Of a DNA stretch of 64,000 bases, positions 16,274 to 24,465 are shown one piece after another (the stretch's first letter is position 1; every line of letters starts with the position of its first letter). The notes beneath the pieces were generated by a model that was given only the letters and a program-made list of their open reading frames with translations, made no database searches and was not told where the DNA came from. The stretch is from Actinomycetota bacterium (GTDB lineage Bacteria; Actinomycetota; Thermoleophilia; Solirubrobacterales; 70-9): assembly GCA_018268675.1 (NCBI GenBank), contig JAFDWB010000032.1, forward strand, positions 104,141-168,140, given 5' to 3'. The translations under genes and the position numbers were made by a program.

Positions 16274-17508
16274 CCGAGGGGTTCGACGCGGTCGTCGTCG
16301 GCGCCGGGGCGCTCGGCGCCAGCACCGCCTACCACCTGCTGCGCGAAGGCCGCAGCGTGGCGCTCCTCGACCGCGGCCGGGTCGTCGCCGAGACCTCGCC
16401 GCGGGCCGCCGGGCTCTCGATGCAGCTGCGCGACGACCTGATCTCGCCGATCGCCCGGCTCAGCGTGGCCAAGCTCCTCGCCTTCGAGGAGGAGACCGGG
16501 GTCCCGCTCACGGTCCACCGCTCGGGCAGCATCAAGGTCGCCCGCGCCGATGCCGACGAGGCCCAGATCCACGCCGAGGTCCGCCGCGCCGCCGCGAGCG
16601 GCCTCGAGCTCGACCACATCGGCCCCGAGCGCGCGCGGCGGCTCGCGCCCTGGTTCGACCCCGCGAACGCGACGGCGATGTGGTTCGCGCCCGGCGACAC
16701 CTATATGGAGCCGGGCGACGTCCCCCACGCCTACGTCGCCGCCTTTCGCGCCGGCGGTGGATGTGTCCGCGAGCACGCCGAGGTGACGGCGATCGGCAGC
16801 GAGGGCGGCGACGTCACCCACGTCGGCTGTCGCGACGGCGCGAAGCTCGAGACCGGCGCCGTCGTCGTCGCCGCCGGAGCCTGGTCACCGGTCGTCGCCG
16901 CGCTCGCCGACGCCGCGGTCCCGCTCTGGCCGGTCCGCCACCAGCTCTTCACCACCACCCGGCTGCCCGGCGTCGACAACACCCAGCCCGCCGTGCGGAT
17001 CATGGACGCGCGGACCTACACGCGTCCCTACGACGGCGGCCTGATGTTCGGCGGCTACGAGGCCGACCCGGTGACCATGGACCTGCGCCGGGAGAGCCCG
17101 ACCTTCGGGATCGCGACCATGCCCCTGGACGGCGAGCCGCTCGGGAAGATGCTGGCGATGGTGAGGGACGAGTTCCCCTCCCTCGCCGGCGCCGAGCGAC
17201 GCGAGCTGCGGGGCGGCCTGACGACGCTCGTCCCCGACGGGCGCTTCCTCGTCGGCCCGCTCGACCCGCTCGCGGGCCTCTGGCTGATCAGCGGCTGCAA
17301 CGTCGGCGGCCTCTCGACCTCTCCCGCGCTGGGCCAGCACCTGGCCCGCTGGATCGCGACCGGCGAGCGTCCCGAGGAGCTGGCGCCCTTCGACCCGAAC
17401 CGCTTCGGCGATACCTACCTCGACCCGGCCGCGCTGCGCGAGGCGGCGGTGAGAACGTACACGCACAAGTACTCCAGCGAAGAGGTCTACCAAGATCGCC
17501 AAGCCTGA
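16270..17508 (+). CDS. FAD-dependent amino-acid/sarcosine oxidase-type oxidoreductase
   Basis: A 412-residue DAO-superfamily flavoprotein similar to DadA and to the beta subunit of sarcosine oxidase. The FAD-binding G-A-G-A-L-G-A-S motif is at residues 11-18, and the C-terminal V-P-D-G-R-F-L-V-G-P and G-C-N-V-G-G segments line the flavin site. It should oxidise a secondary or primary amine to an imine that hydrolyses to an oxo compound. Translationally coupled to the aldehyde dehydrogenase, it may feed that enzyme its aldehyde (inference). The substrate is unknown. Confidence 0.85.
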   Translation: MTEGFDAVVVGAGALGASTAYHLLREGRSVALLDRGRVVAETSPRAAGLSMQLRDDLISPIARLSVAKLLAFEEETGVPLTVHRSGSIKVARADADEAQIHAEVRRAAASGLELDHIGPERARRLAPWFDPANATAMWFAPGDTYMEPGDVPHAYVAAFRAGGGCVREHAEVTAIGSEGGDVTHVGCRDGAKLETGAVVVAAGAWSPVVAALADAAVPLWPVRHQLFTTTRLPGVDNTQPAVRIMDARTYTRPYDGGLMFGGYEADPVTMDLRRESPTFGIATMPLDGEPLGKMLAMVRDEFPSLAGAERRELRGGLTTLVPDGRFLVGPLDPLAGLWLISGCNVGGLSTSPALGQHLARWIATGERPEELAPFDPNRFGDTYLDPAALREAAVRTYTHKYSSEEVYQDRQA

Positions 17509-17527
17509 CCACCAGAGCCATTCTCAG

Positions 17528-17577
17528 CGAGCAACTCGCAACCTACGGTGTGCTCGCAAACCAGTAACGGAGGTGAA
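17528..17577 (+). promoter_or_regulatory. Leader region of the phytanoyl-CoA-dioxygenase-like gene
   Basis: CGAGCA (17528-17533) and TGCTCG (17551-17556) form a short inverted repeat that encloses a -10-like TACGGT (17544-17549). A strong ribosome site GGAGGTGAA (17569-17577) decides the GTG start at 17584. The gene may therefore have its own control in addition to read-through from the upstream oxidoreductase. Confidence 0.35.
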
Positions 17578-17583
17578 CGAACA

Positions 17584-18381
17584 GTGCGAACCGATGTCAG
17601 CGACGCGCAGGTGAAGAAGTACCAGGAGGATGGCTTCCTGATCATGGAGGAGTTCCTCGACGCCGAGGAGCTCGCCCGGTGGCGGAGCTCGATCGCGCAG
17701 GCGGCGACCGCCCGGATCGAGAATCCCGACGGCAAGTCGAACCTCGAGGACGAGGGCTACTACCGCAGCGTGTTCACCCAGCTGAGCGGGCTGCGGCGGC
17801 TCAGCGCGGAGGTCGAGGAGCTGCTGCTCGATCCCCGGATCGGCGCGCTCGCGGCGCGGCTCGCCGGTACCGACGGGGTCAGGCTGTGGAACGACCAGGC
17901 GCTCTTCAAGCCGCCGTTCGGCAATCCGACCGCCTGGCATTTCGACATGCCCAAGTGGTCGTTCGACGACGCCCGCGCGCTCACCGTGTGGGTGGCGCTG
18001 GAGGACGCGACGCTGGAGAACGGGTGCATGTGGTACGTCCCCGGCTCACAGAAGACGGCCCGCATCGAGTCGATCCCGCTCGGCCCCAACCTGGGCGCCG
18101 TCTTCGACGGCTATCCCGAGTGGCGGGAGATCGAAACCGTCCCCGCCGTCCTCCCCGCCGGTGGCGCGGTCTGGCACGGCGGCCTCACCGCGCACGGGGC
18201 GGGCGCCAACATGACGGCCCGGCCCCGCGACGCGATGACCTGCGCCTACATGCCACTCGAGGTCACCTACAACGGTCGCCGCGACGACTACGTGATCTCC
18301 GAGGAGTACGCGGCCAGGCTGGCGGTGGGCGATCCCCTCGACGACGCGGAGGTCTTCCCGATCGTCTGGCAGCGGGCCTGA
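17584..18381 (+). CDS. Phytanoyl-CoA dioxygenase (PhyH)-family Fe/2-oxoglutarate oxygenase
   Basis: A 265-residue PhyH-family oxygenase. The iron-binding H-F-D lies in A-W-H-F-D-M-P-K-W (about residues 119-127), and the distal histidine is in H-G-G-L-T-A-H-G-A-G (about 200-209). Members hydroxylate small acids, amino acids, phosphonates or acyl groups using 2-oxoglutarate. The GTG start at 17584 follows a clear ribosome site by seven bases. Being next to an amine oxidase and a semialdehyde dehydrogenase, it may begin breakdown of a methylated or amino-linked compound (inference). Confidence 0.82.
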   Translation: MRTDVSDAQVKKYQEDGFLIMEEFLDAEELARWRSSIAQAATARIENPDGKSNLEDEGYYRSVFTQLSGLRRLSAEVEELLLDPRIGALAARLAGTDGVRLWNDQALFKPPFGNPTAWHFDMPKWSFDDARALTVWVALEDATLENGCMWYVPGSQKTARIESIPLGPNLGAVFDGYPEWREIETVPAVLPAGGAVWHGGLTAHGAGANMTARPRDAMTCAYMPLEVTYNGRRDDYVISEEYAARLAVGDPLDDAEVFPIVWQRA

Positions 18382-18393
18382 CGGGCGCCGGCC

Positions 18394-18428
18394 GGTGAGT
18401 CGGCGCCCCGGATCGGCGCCGACTCACC
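18394..18428. terminator. Perfect 14-base hairpin between converging operons
   Basis: GGTGAGTCGGCGCC (18394-18407) pairs perfectly with GGCGCCGACTCACC (18415-18428) across a 7-base loop. It separates two converging operons and overlaps the stop of the leftward aldolase gene. It should end transcription from both sides although no T-run is present. Confidence 0.75.
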
Positions 18429-19173
18429 CTCCCGCCGGCCGCTTCGCCCTGACCCAGGCCTCGTACTCCGCCCGCCGCGACTCCGCCAGCGGGTAGAGGT
18501 CGGAGATCGGCTCCCCGGCGCGGACGCGCTCCAGGGCGAAGGCCTCGGCGTCCTCCTGGACGGCCGCGTCGCGCGCCACCTCGGCGGCCAGCGCGGACGG
18601 GATCACGACGACCCCCTCCGCGTCGCCGACGACGATGTCACCGGGCGCCACGTAGACCTCCGCGCAACCGATCGGGACGTCGAGGTCGACCGGGTGGTGG
18701 AGGACCGAGGAAGTGGTCGCGTGCGGGACGCGGTAGTAGGCCGGCAGATCCAGGGAGGCGAATCCGGGGCTGTCGCGGAGGCCGCCGTCGGTGACCAGGC
18801 CGGCGGCGCCGCGGCGCCCGATCCTCGTCGCGATGATGTGCCCGAAGGAGGCGGCACCGACCTGGCCGCGCGCGTCGATCACCAGCACGTCCTCGGCGCC
18901 GACGCTCTCGACCGCGATCCGCTGCAGGTCCCGGCTGTTGTCGTAGTCGACGTGCGAGCCGAAGTCCTCGCGGCTGGGCACGTAGCGCAGGGTGCAGGCG
19001 TAGCCGACCATCCGCAGGTCGGGACGGGTCGGCCGCAGGCCCGCGAGGAACGTCCGCCGGAGCCCGCGCTTCAGCAGCTGGGAGGTCAGCGTCGCGGTCG
19101 AGACGGTGCGCAGACGCGACGCGGTCTCCCCGTCGAGCGGGACCGGCCGGCTGAAGGAGGCCGCGCCGCTCAC
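18424..19173 (-). CDS. RraA-like / HMG-aldolase-type protein
   Basis: A 249-residue member of the RraA/demethylmenaquinone-methyltransferase-like fold. This family includes pyruvate aldolases that cleave 4-hydroxy-4-methyl-2-oxoglutarate or 4-carboxy-4-hydroxy-2-oxoadipate. The conserved stretches D-A-R-G-Q-V-G-A-A-S-F-G-H (about residues 87-99), L-V-T-D-G-G-L-R-D-S and P-G-D-I-V-V-G-D-A-E-G-V-V-V-I-P are present. GTG 19173 overlaps the stop of the gamma-glutamyltransferase gene by four bases. It is the last gene of the long leftward operon and could carry out a final C-C cleavage to pyruvate or a similar oxoacid (inference). Confidence 0.8.
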   Translation of the reverse strand: MSGAASFSRPVPLDGETASRLRTVSTATLTSQLLKRGLRRTFLAGLRPTRPDLRMVGYACTLRYVPSREDFGSHVDYDNSRDLQRIAVESVGAEDVLVIDARGQVGAASFGHIIATRIGRRGAAGLVTDGGLRDSPGFASLDLPAYYRVPHATTSSVLHHPVDLDVPIGCAEVYVAPGDIVVGDAEGVVVIPSALAAEVARDAAVQEDAEAFALERVRAGEPISDLYPLAESRRAEYEAWVRAKRPAGG

Positions 19174-20711
19174 CCGGGCACCGCCGTGACGACCCCGTCG
19201 CTCCGCGGATCGTTCGCCGCGCTCACCGTGCCGTCGGCGTCGATCGCGATCCCGCAGGCGTTGCCCATCCGCGGCGCCGGCCACCGGTGGGTTCGCAGGG
19301 GGTGGCCGGCGGCCCTGATCGCGTCCAGCGCCGCGGCGCCGTAGTCGTCCTCGGCGTGCACGGCCTCGGCGGGTTCGTCGGCGGTGTAGCGACCGTGGAG
19401 GAGGCGCGGTGCGGCGATCGCCTCGGCGAGGCCCGCGCCGGCGTGCAGGCGGGCGAGGATCTGGGCGATCACCTGGGGCTGGCCGTCGCCGCCCGCCGTC
19501 CCGACCGCGGCGCGGAGGTGGCCGGCGCGGTCGTAGGCCAGCACCGGCATCAGCGTGTGGAGCGTCCGCCGTCCCGGCCCGATCCGGTTCGGGTGGCCGG
19601 GCGCGGTGGCGAAGTAGGTGCCCCGGTTCTGCAGGAGGATGCCGGTCCCGGGCACGGTGACGCCACTGCCGAAGCTGAAGTAGACGCTCTGGATGAGGAT
19701 GCAGGTGGCGCCCTCGGCGTCGCGGGTCGCGAGCGCGATCGTGTCCCCCCGCAGAGTGCTCTCGAGCGGCGCCTGGCTCGCCTCGCCGAGCTCCCCCAGG
19801 GCGGCGATCTCCGCCGGATCGAGGCCGCGGTCGAGGCGCTCGGGGCGCGCCAGCTGCTCGTCGCGGACCCGGAAGGCGGCCCGCTTCGCCCGCAGGAAGG
19901 CCTCGCACCAAGGGCCGCTACCCGGCGTCGCGGGCTCCCGCTCGAGCAGATCGAGGAGGATCAGCGCCGTCGCCCCCTGGCTGTTCGGCGGCACCGTGAC
20001 CAGCTCGCGCTCGCCGACCAGGGCGCGGGCGAGCGGGACCGTCCGGGCGCGGTAGCGGGCCAGGTCGACGGCCTCGAGGCCGTCGGGGTCGACCGCGGTC
20101 CGGGCCGCGATCCGCCGGCCGAGCCGCCCCTCGTACATCACCCGCGGCCCGCCCGCGGCGATCTCCTCCAGCGAGCGCGCGAGCTCGGGGAGGCGGGTCC
20201 GCTCGCCGACCTCGGGGACCTCGCCGTCGCGCAGGAAGACCCGCGCGGACTCGGGGTCGGCGGCCAGGACCTCGCGCTCGGGGAGCGCCCAGCCGCGCGC
20301 CTTGGCCGTCATCGCGACGCCCTCGTCGGCGAGCCCGATCGCCGGCTCGAACAGGCCCCGCCACGGCAGCCGACCGAACCGCTCGTGCAGCAGGCCCCAG
20401 CCGTCGACGGCCCCCGGCACGGTGACCGCGGCCGCGCCCCGCGCCGGCACCCCGCCCGCCGCGTGGAGGCGGTCCGGGTCGACCCGGCCGGCCGCCGGCC
20501 CGCTCGCGTTGACCGCGGTGGGCCGCGCCCCGCCGCCGGCGTCGACGAGGGCGAACAGGTCGCCGCCGATCCCGCACATGTGCGGCATGGCGACCCCGGC
20601 GACGGCGTTCGCGGTGATCGCCGCGTCGACCGCCGAGCCGCCGGCGCCGAGGGCGCGGGCGCCGGCCTCGGCGGCCGCCGGGTGCGGCGCCGTGACCAGC
20701 GCCTGGCTCAA
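19170..20711 (-). CDS. Gamma-glutamyltransferase / cephalosporin-acylase-like protein
   Basis: A 513-residue Ntn-hydrolase of the gamma-glutamyltransferase family. These proteins self-cleave before a threonine, here probably in R-G-D-T-I-A-L-A at about residue 331. The first half has the typical H-P-x-A-A-x-A-G and G-G-S-A-V-D-A-A segments. There is no signal peptide, so a cytoplasmic product is expected, unlike many GGTs. The start is probably TTG 20711, which overlaps the SDR stop (TTGA). In this operon it may hydrolyse an amide or gamma-glutamyl link on the imported compound rather than glutathione (inference). Confidence 0.78.
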   Translation of the reverse strand: MSQALVTAPHPAAAEAGARALGAGGSAVDAAITANAVAGVAMPHMCGIGGDLFALVDAGGGARPTAVNASGPAAGRVDPDRLHAAGGVPARGAAAVTVPGAVDGWGLLHERFGRLPWRGLFEPAIGLADEGVAMTAKARGWALPEREVLAADPESARVFLRDGEVPEVGERTRLPELARSLEEIAAGGPRVMYEGRLGRRIAARTAVDPDGLEAVDLARYRARTVPLARALVGERELVTVPPNSQGATALILLDLLEREPATPGSGPWCEAFLRAKRAAFRVRDEQLARPERLDRGLDPAEIAALGELGEASQAPLESTLRGDTIALATRDAEGATCILIQSVYFSFGSGVTVPGTGILLQNRGTYFATAPGHPNRIGPGRRTLHTLMPVLAYDRAGHLRAAVGTAGGDGQPQVIAQILARLHAGAGLAEAIAAPRLLHGRYTADEPAEAVHAEDDYGAAALDAIRAAGHPLRTHRWPAPRMGNACGIAIDADGTVSAANDPRSDGVVTAVPG

Positions 20712-21466
20712 GGGGTCACCTTCTTCTCCCCGCCCAGGTAGGACCAGGCGGCGACGTGGTTGACCGCCAGGCCGCCGTCGAGGACGACGAGCTGGCCCGT
20801 CAAGGAGGTCATGCTCGTCGCCAGGGAGACGAAGGCGTCGGCCACCTCGGTGGCGGTGACCAGCCGTTTCAGCGCCGTGGCCTTGGTCATCCGCTGGTAC
20901 CAGTCCTCGATGTGCTCCCACTCGGCAGCGTTCCGCGGCGTCACCACGTCGCCCGGCGCGATCGCGTTGACCCGGATGCCCTCCGCGCCCAGCGGTCCCG
21001 CCAGCGCCCGGACCATCCCCACCAGCCCCGCCTTCGAGGCCGAGTAGGCGACCAGCCCGGTCGAGAGCAACGCGTCGGTCGAGGAGACGACGGAGATCGA
21101 CCGGTCGCCTTCGGCGCGGCGCAGCGCCGGCAGCGCGGCCCGCACGGTCACGAAGGCGCTGGTCAGGTTCTGCTCGACCGAGGCCCGCCAGTCGTCGATC
21201 GCCAGCATCGCCGGATCCTCGCTCGTCTTCTCCGCCGCCAGCGCCCCGCCCGCGACGCAGACGACGTGCTGGAGCTCGTCGATCGGCGCGACCGCCGCTT
21301 CGACCGCCTCGCAGTCGAGCAGGTCGACGATCAGCGACACGCGGCCGTCGGGGGACTCCCCGGGGTCGCGGTCGAGGCCGATCGCGGTGAAGCCGGCCTG
21401 GCGGAACGCGTCGACCGTGGCGCTGCCGATGCCCCCTGCCGAGCCGGTGATCAAAACCTTCTTCAT
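20708..21466 (-). CDS. Short-chain dehydrogenase/reductase
   Basis: A 252-residue classical SDR. The cofactor motif T-G-S-A-G-G-I-G-S is at residues 7-15, with acidic D-R-D at about 32-34, which favours NAD. The catalytic serine lies in V-V-S-S-T-D and the Y-S-A-S-K motif follows. The ATG at 21466 overlaps the RidA stop; an alternative ATG lies two codons upstream. It probably oxidises or reduces a hydroxy group in the acid-sugar-like pathway encoded by the operon. Confidence 0.85.
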   Translation of the reverse strand: MKKVLITGSAGGIGSATVDAFRQAGFTAIGLDRDPGESPDGRVSLIVDLLDCEAVEAAVAPIDELQHVVCVAGGALAAEKTSEDPAMLAIDDWRASVEQNLTSAFVTVRAALPALRRAEGDRSISVVSSTDALLSTGLVAYSASKAGLVGMVRALAGPLGAEGIRVNAIAPGDVVTPRNAAEWEHIEDWYQRMTKATALKRLVTATEVADAFVSLATSMTSLTGQLVVLDGGLAVNHVAAWSYLGGEKKVTP

Positions 21467-21879
21467 CCATCTTCCCTTCCAGCGGGCGCGGGCCCCGGCG
21501 GGACCTTCGCGATCGCCTCGATCTCGACGAGAATGCGGTCGCTGAGCCCGGCGACGACGGTGGTCCGCGCCGGGTAGGGCGCGCTGAATGCCTCGGCGTA
21601 GGCCTCGTTGAAGCCGCCGATGTCGGGACGGCGGGCAAGGAACGCGCCGATCCTCGTCACGTCGGTCAGCTCGCAACCGGCCGCGCGCAGGCAGCGCTCG
21701 AGGTTCGCGATCGTCTGCCGGGTCTGGGTGCGGATGTCGTCGCCGACGACCTCGCGATCGGGGTCGAAGGCGACCTGGCCGGACACGTAGACGGTGTCGC
21801 CGGACACGACGACGGCGGCGTACGGGGCGACCGGGGGCGCCACGCCGGCGGGCACGGGACGCTCGAAGCGATCAGTCAT
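21463..21879 (-). CDS. RidA/YjgF-family enamine/imine deaminase
   Basis: A 138-residue member of the RidA (YjgF/YER057c/UK114) family. Members hydrolyse reactive enamines and imines made by PLP or flavin enzymes, and some act on specific amino intermediates. V-S-G-Q-V-A-F-D-P near residues 32-40 and the conserved late arginine in Y-P-A-R-T-T-V are present; this arginine binds the carboxylate of substrates. It overlaps its neighbours on both sides. Its presence suggests that an aminated intermediate occurs in the pathway, in line with the amino-sugar genes of the divergent operon (inference). Confidence 0.85.
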   Translation of the reverse strand: MTDRFERPVPAGVAPPVAPYAAVVVSGDTVYVSGQVAFDPDREVVGDDIRTQTRQTIANLERCLRAAGCELTDVTRIGAFLARRPDIGGFNEAYAEAFSAPYPARTTVVAGLSDRILVEIEAIAKVPPGPAPAGREDG

Positions 21880-23182
21880 CGGCCACCTCGGCGAGCGCGG
21901 GCTCGGGCCGGCGGGCCGCCACGGCGGCGCTGGCCTGGGCCAGCGGGCGCACCTCGAGCAGGTCGACGTCGACGTGCGGCGGCCGGTCGACGGCGAACCC
22001 GACGAGCTCGGCGACGTCCTCGGGGAGGAGCGGGTCGAGGCCCCGGTAGACGGCCGCGGCCGCGGCCGCGTCGCCTTTGAAGCGCACCGCGGAGAACTCG
22101 GTCTCGACCATCCCGGGGGCGATCTCGGTGATCCGGATCGGCTCGCCGTTCAGCTCCAGGCGGAGGATCCGGGTGATCGCCCGCACGGCGTGCTTCGTCC
22201 CCGCGTACCCGGCGCCGCCGACGTACACCTCGGCGCCGGCGATCGAGCCGATGTTGACGACGTGGGCCCGCTCGGCGCGGCGGAGCGCGGGGAGGAAGGC
22301 GCGGGTGACGGCGAGCAGGCCGAGCACGTTGGTCTCGAACATCACCCTCACGTCCTCGAGGTCGATCGCCTCGACCCGGTCGGCCCCGAGCGCGAGGCCG
22401 GCGTTGTTGACGAGCACGTCCACCGGGCCGCCGGTCGCCTCGACGAAGGCCTCGACGCCGGCGGCCGAGCGAACGTCGAGCTCGTGCGCCTCGCCCCCGA
22501 GCCGGGCGGCCAGCTCGCGGATCCGCTCGACCCGGCGGGCGCCGAGCACCACCCGGAAGCCGGCGGCGGCGAGGCGGGCCGCGGTCGCCGCGCCGATGCC
22601 GCTGGAGGCGCCGGTGACGACCGCCACCCGGGGCGGGGCGGCGGAGTCCCCCGGGCCGGCCGGCGTCCGCGCCCAGACGACCATGTCGCGGCGCCGGTCG
22701 CCAATCGTCGCCTGGGAGCGCTGCACGCCCTCGCGCACGAACCCGGCTCGCTGCGCGACCCGGTTCGACGCCGCGTTGTCGACCTCGACGTACAGCTCGA
22801 GGCGGGCGAGCCCGAGCTCACGCCGCGCCCACGCGTCCGCGGCGATCACCGCCCGGGTGGCGAAGCCGCGCCCGCGGAAGCGCGGGAAGGTCCAGTAGGA
22901 CGCCGTGCCGCGGCCGTCGTCGCCGACCCGGATCTCGACCCCGCCGGCCAGCTCCCCGGAGGCGCGGTCGCGGACGGCGAGCGCGTAGCGGCCACCGTCG
23001 TCGTCCCAACTCCGACGTCGGGCCGCGATCGTCGCGCTCACCGTCTCGGCGGTCGAGCGCTGCGGGTACCAGCCGAACCGGCGGGCCTGCTCGTCGTCCT
23101 CACCGGCGACCCACGCCTCGACGTCGGCGAGCTCGAACGCGTCGAGGACGACGGTGCCGTCGTCCAGCCGCGGCGGCCTCAT
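21872..23182 (-). CDS. GNAT acetyltransferase fused to a short-chain dehydrogenase
   Basis: A single uninterrupted 436-residue frame with two domains. Residues 1 to about 175 are a RimJ/RimL-like GNAT acetyltransferase, with the acetyl-CoA loop in R-F-R-G-R-G-F-A-T and N-x-A-S-N-R-V-A-Q-R-A-G-F near residue 150. Residues about 187-436 are a classical SDR with T-G-A-S-S-G-I-G, N-N-A-G and Y-A-G-T-K-H motifs. A possible internal GTG at the start of the SDR part (P-R-V-A-V-V-T-G) means a separate SDR could also be made, but no stop ends the GNAT part. The ATG overlaps the kinase stop. The fusion is unusual and its substrate unknown. Confidence 0.85.
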   Translation of the reverse strand: MRPPRLDDGTVVLDAFELADVEAWVAGEDDEQARRFGWYPQRSTAETVSATIAARRRSWDDDGGRYALAVRDRASGELAGGVEIRVGDDGRGTASYWTFPRFRGRGFATRAVIAADAWARRELGLARLELYVEVDNAASNRVAQRAGFVREGVQRSQATIGDRRRDMVVWARTPAGPGDSAAPPRVAVVTGASSGIGAATAARLAAAGFRVVLGARRVERIRELAARLGGEAHELDVRSAAGVEAFVEATGGPVDVLVNNAGLALGADRVEAIDLEDVRVMFETNVLGLLAVTRAFLPALRRAERAHVVNIGSIAGAEVYVGGAGYAGTKHAVRAITRILRLELNGEPIRITEIAPGMVETEFSAVRFKGDAAAAAAVYRGLDPLLPEDVAELVGFAVDRPPHVDVDLLEVRPLAQASAAVAARRPEPALAEVADD

Positions 23183-24465
23183 CGGAGCGCCACCCCCTGG
23201 CCGGCGCGAGCCCGATCGAACAGGTCGACCGCCCCGATCTGGCCGCCTTTCAGCGCCACCTCGATCCCGTCGAGGCCGGGGTCACGGGAGCTGACCCGGC
23301 ACACCGGCACCTCGGACACGTCGCCGATCAGCTCGAAGGCATCGACGTCGAGGCGCTGGAACACGCTGCCGCACGTATCGCCGCCGGCGACCAGCACGCG
23401 GCGCAGCGAGGTCTCGGCGGCGGTCGCGCCGAGCAGGCGCGCGAGCCCTTCGCCGATCTCTTCGCCGGACTTCGCGACGCCGGCGCTCGGCGCGGCGCCG
23501 GCCGGGTGGACGACGACGCTGCGGCCGGTCGCGAGCGTCGCGACCACCTGGTCGAGGAGCTCCTCGCCGCCGTCCCGCCACACTTCGGGAAGCTCGAAGG
23601 CGGCCCAGCCGGCCTTGGTCGCGGCGCCGACCTGGCGGCGCGTGTCGGGGGAGGCGCTCCCCGCCAGCGCCAACATCGCCTCCACCGGGCCGAGGTCGCC
23701 CGCCGTCGGGACGGAGGCCGGCAGCTGGGTCGCGAGCGCCCGGCTGAGCCCGCCGGACCCGACCGCGAATAAGGGGTCCGCTCCCGCCTCCGCCCCGATC
23801 GCGGCGCCGATCCGGGCCAGGTCGGAGTCGTCGAGCGCGTCGAGGACGACGGCGTCCTCCCCCCCGGAGGCGAGCCGCGCGCCGCCCGGTCCGCGCAAGC
23901 GCGGCAGGTGGAGCGCCCCGACCTCGAGGTCGGGTGCCTGCGCGGCGAGCACCCGGACCAGGTTCGCGTCGCGGGCAGGGGTGACCGGGTGCGCGGACAT
24001 CGTCGGGTGCTCGTCGAGCCGGTAGACCCGGCCGTCGCCCGCGCGGGCGAAGTGGTTGGAGAAGACGGTGTACCGGCCGAGCCCTGGCTGGGCGGCGAGG
24101 ACCGGGATCGGCCGGCCCGGGAAGCGCCTGCGGGCGATCTCGCAGGCCCGCCCGATGCTCCCTCTCCCGGGCGAGGAGTCGAAGGTCGAGCAGACCTTGT
24201 ACTGGAGGAACCGCGGCCCCAACGCCGCCAGGGAATCGAGCACCGGCTCGATCTCACGGGCGATCCGCTCGGTCGGCAGGGCGCGGGCGACGCCGGCCAC
24301 GCCGATGACGTCGAGGTCACCGGCGGCGGCCGCGGCGATCAGCCCGGGGTCGACGACCAGGAGCGCCCGTAGCCCGGCCCGCCCGTACTGGAGCAGGGCG
24401 TCGGCGGCGCCGGTGAAGTCGTCGCCGTAGAAGCAGGCGGCGAGCTGTCGGTCCCTGGCGCTCAC
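23179..24465 (-). CDS. Four-carbon acid-sugar kinase family protein (DUF1537)
   Basis: A 428-residue ATP-dependent kinase of the DUF1537 family. The N-terminal motif Y-G-D-D-F-T-G-A-A-D is at about residues 13-22. The C-terminal ATP-binding half shows A-V-G-S-G-G-L-S-R-A and V-A-G-G-D-T-C-G-S. Known members phosphorylate D-threonate, D-erythronate, 3-oxo-tetronate or 3-oxo-isoapionate; the F-Y-G-D-D-F-T-G form is, as I recall, typical of the 3-oxo-isoapionate kinase (OiaK) branch. GTG 24465 overlaps the stop of the RuBisCO-like gene, a pairing known from the apionate pathway. Substrate assignment is inference. Confidence 0.85.
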   Translation of the reverse strand: MSARDRQLAACFYGDDFTGAADALLQYGRAGLRALLVVDPGLIAAAAAGDLDVIGVAGVARALPTERIAREIEPVLDSLAALGPRFLQYKVCSTFDSSPGRGSIGRACEIARRRFPGRPIPVLAAQPGLGRYTVFSNHFARAGDGRVYRLDEHPTMSAHPVTPARDANLVRVLAAQAPDLEVGALHLPRLRGPGGARLASGGEDAVVLDALDDSDLARIGAAIGAEAGADPLFAVGSGGLSRALATQLPASVPTAGDLGPVEAMLALAGSASPDTRRQVGAATKAGWAAFELPEVWRDGGEELLDQVVATLATGRSVVVHPAGAAPSAGVAKSGEEIGEGLARLLGATAAETSLRRVLVAGGDTCGSVFQRLDVDAFELIGDVSEVPVCRVSSRDPGLDGIEVALKGGQIGAVDLFDRARAGQGVALR

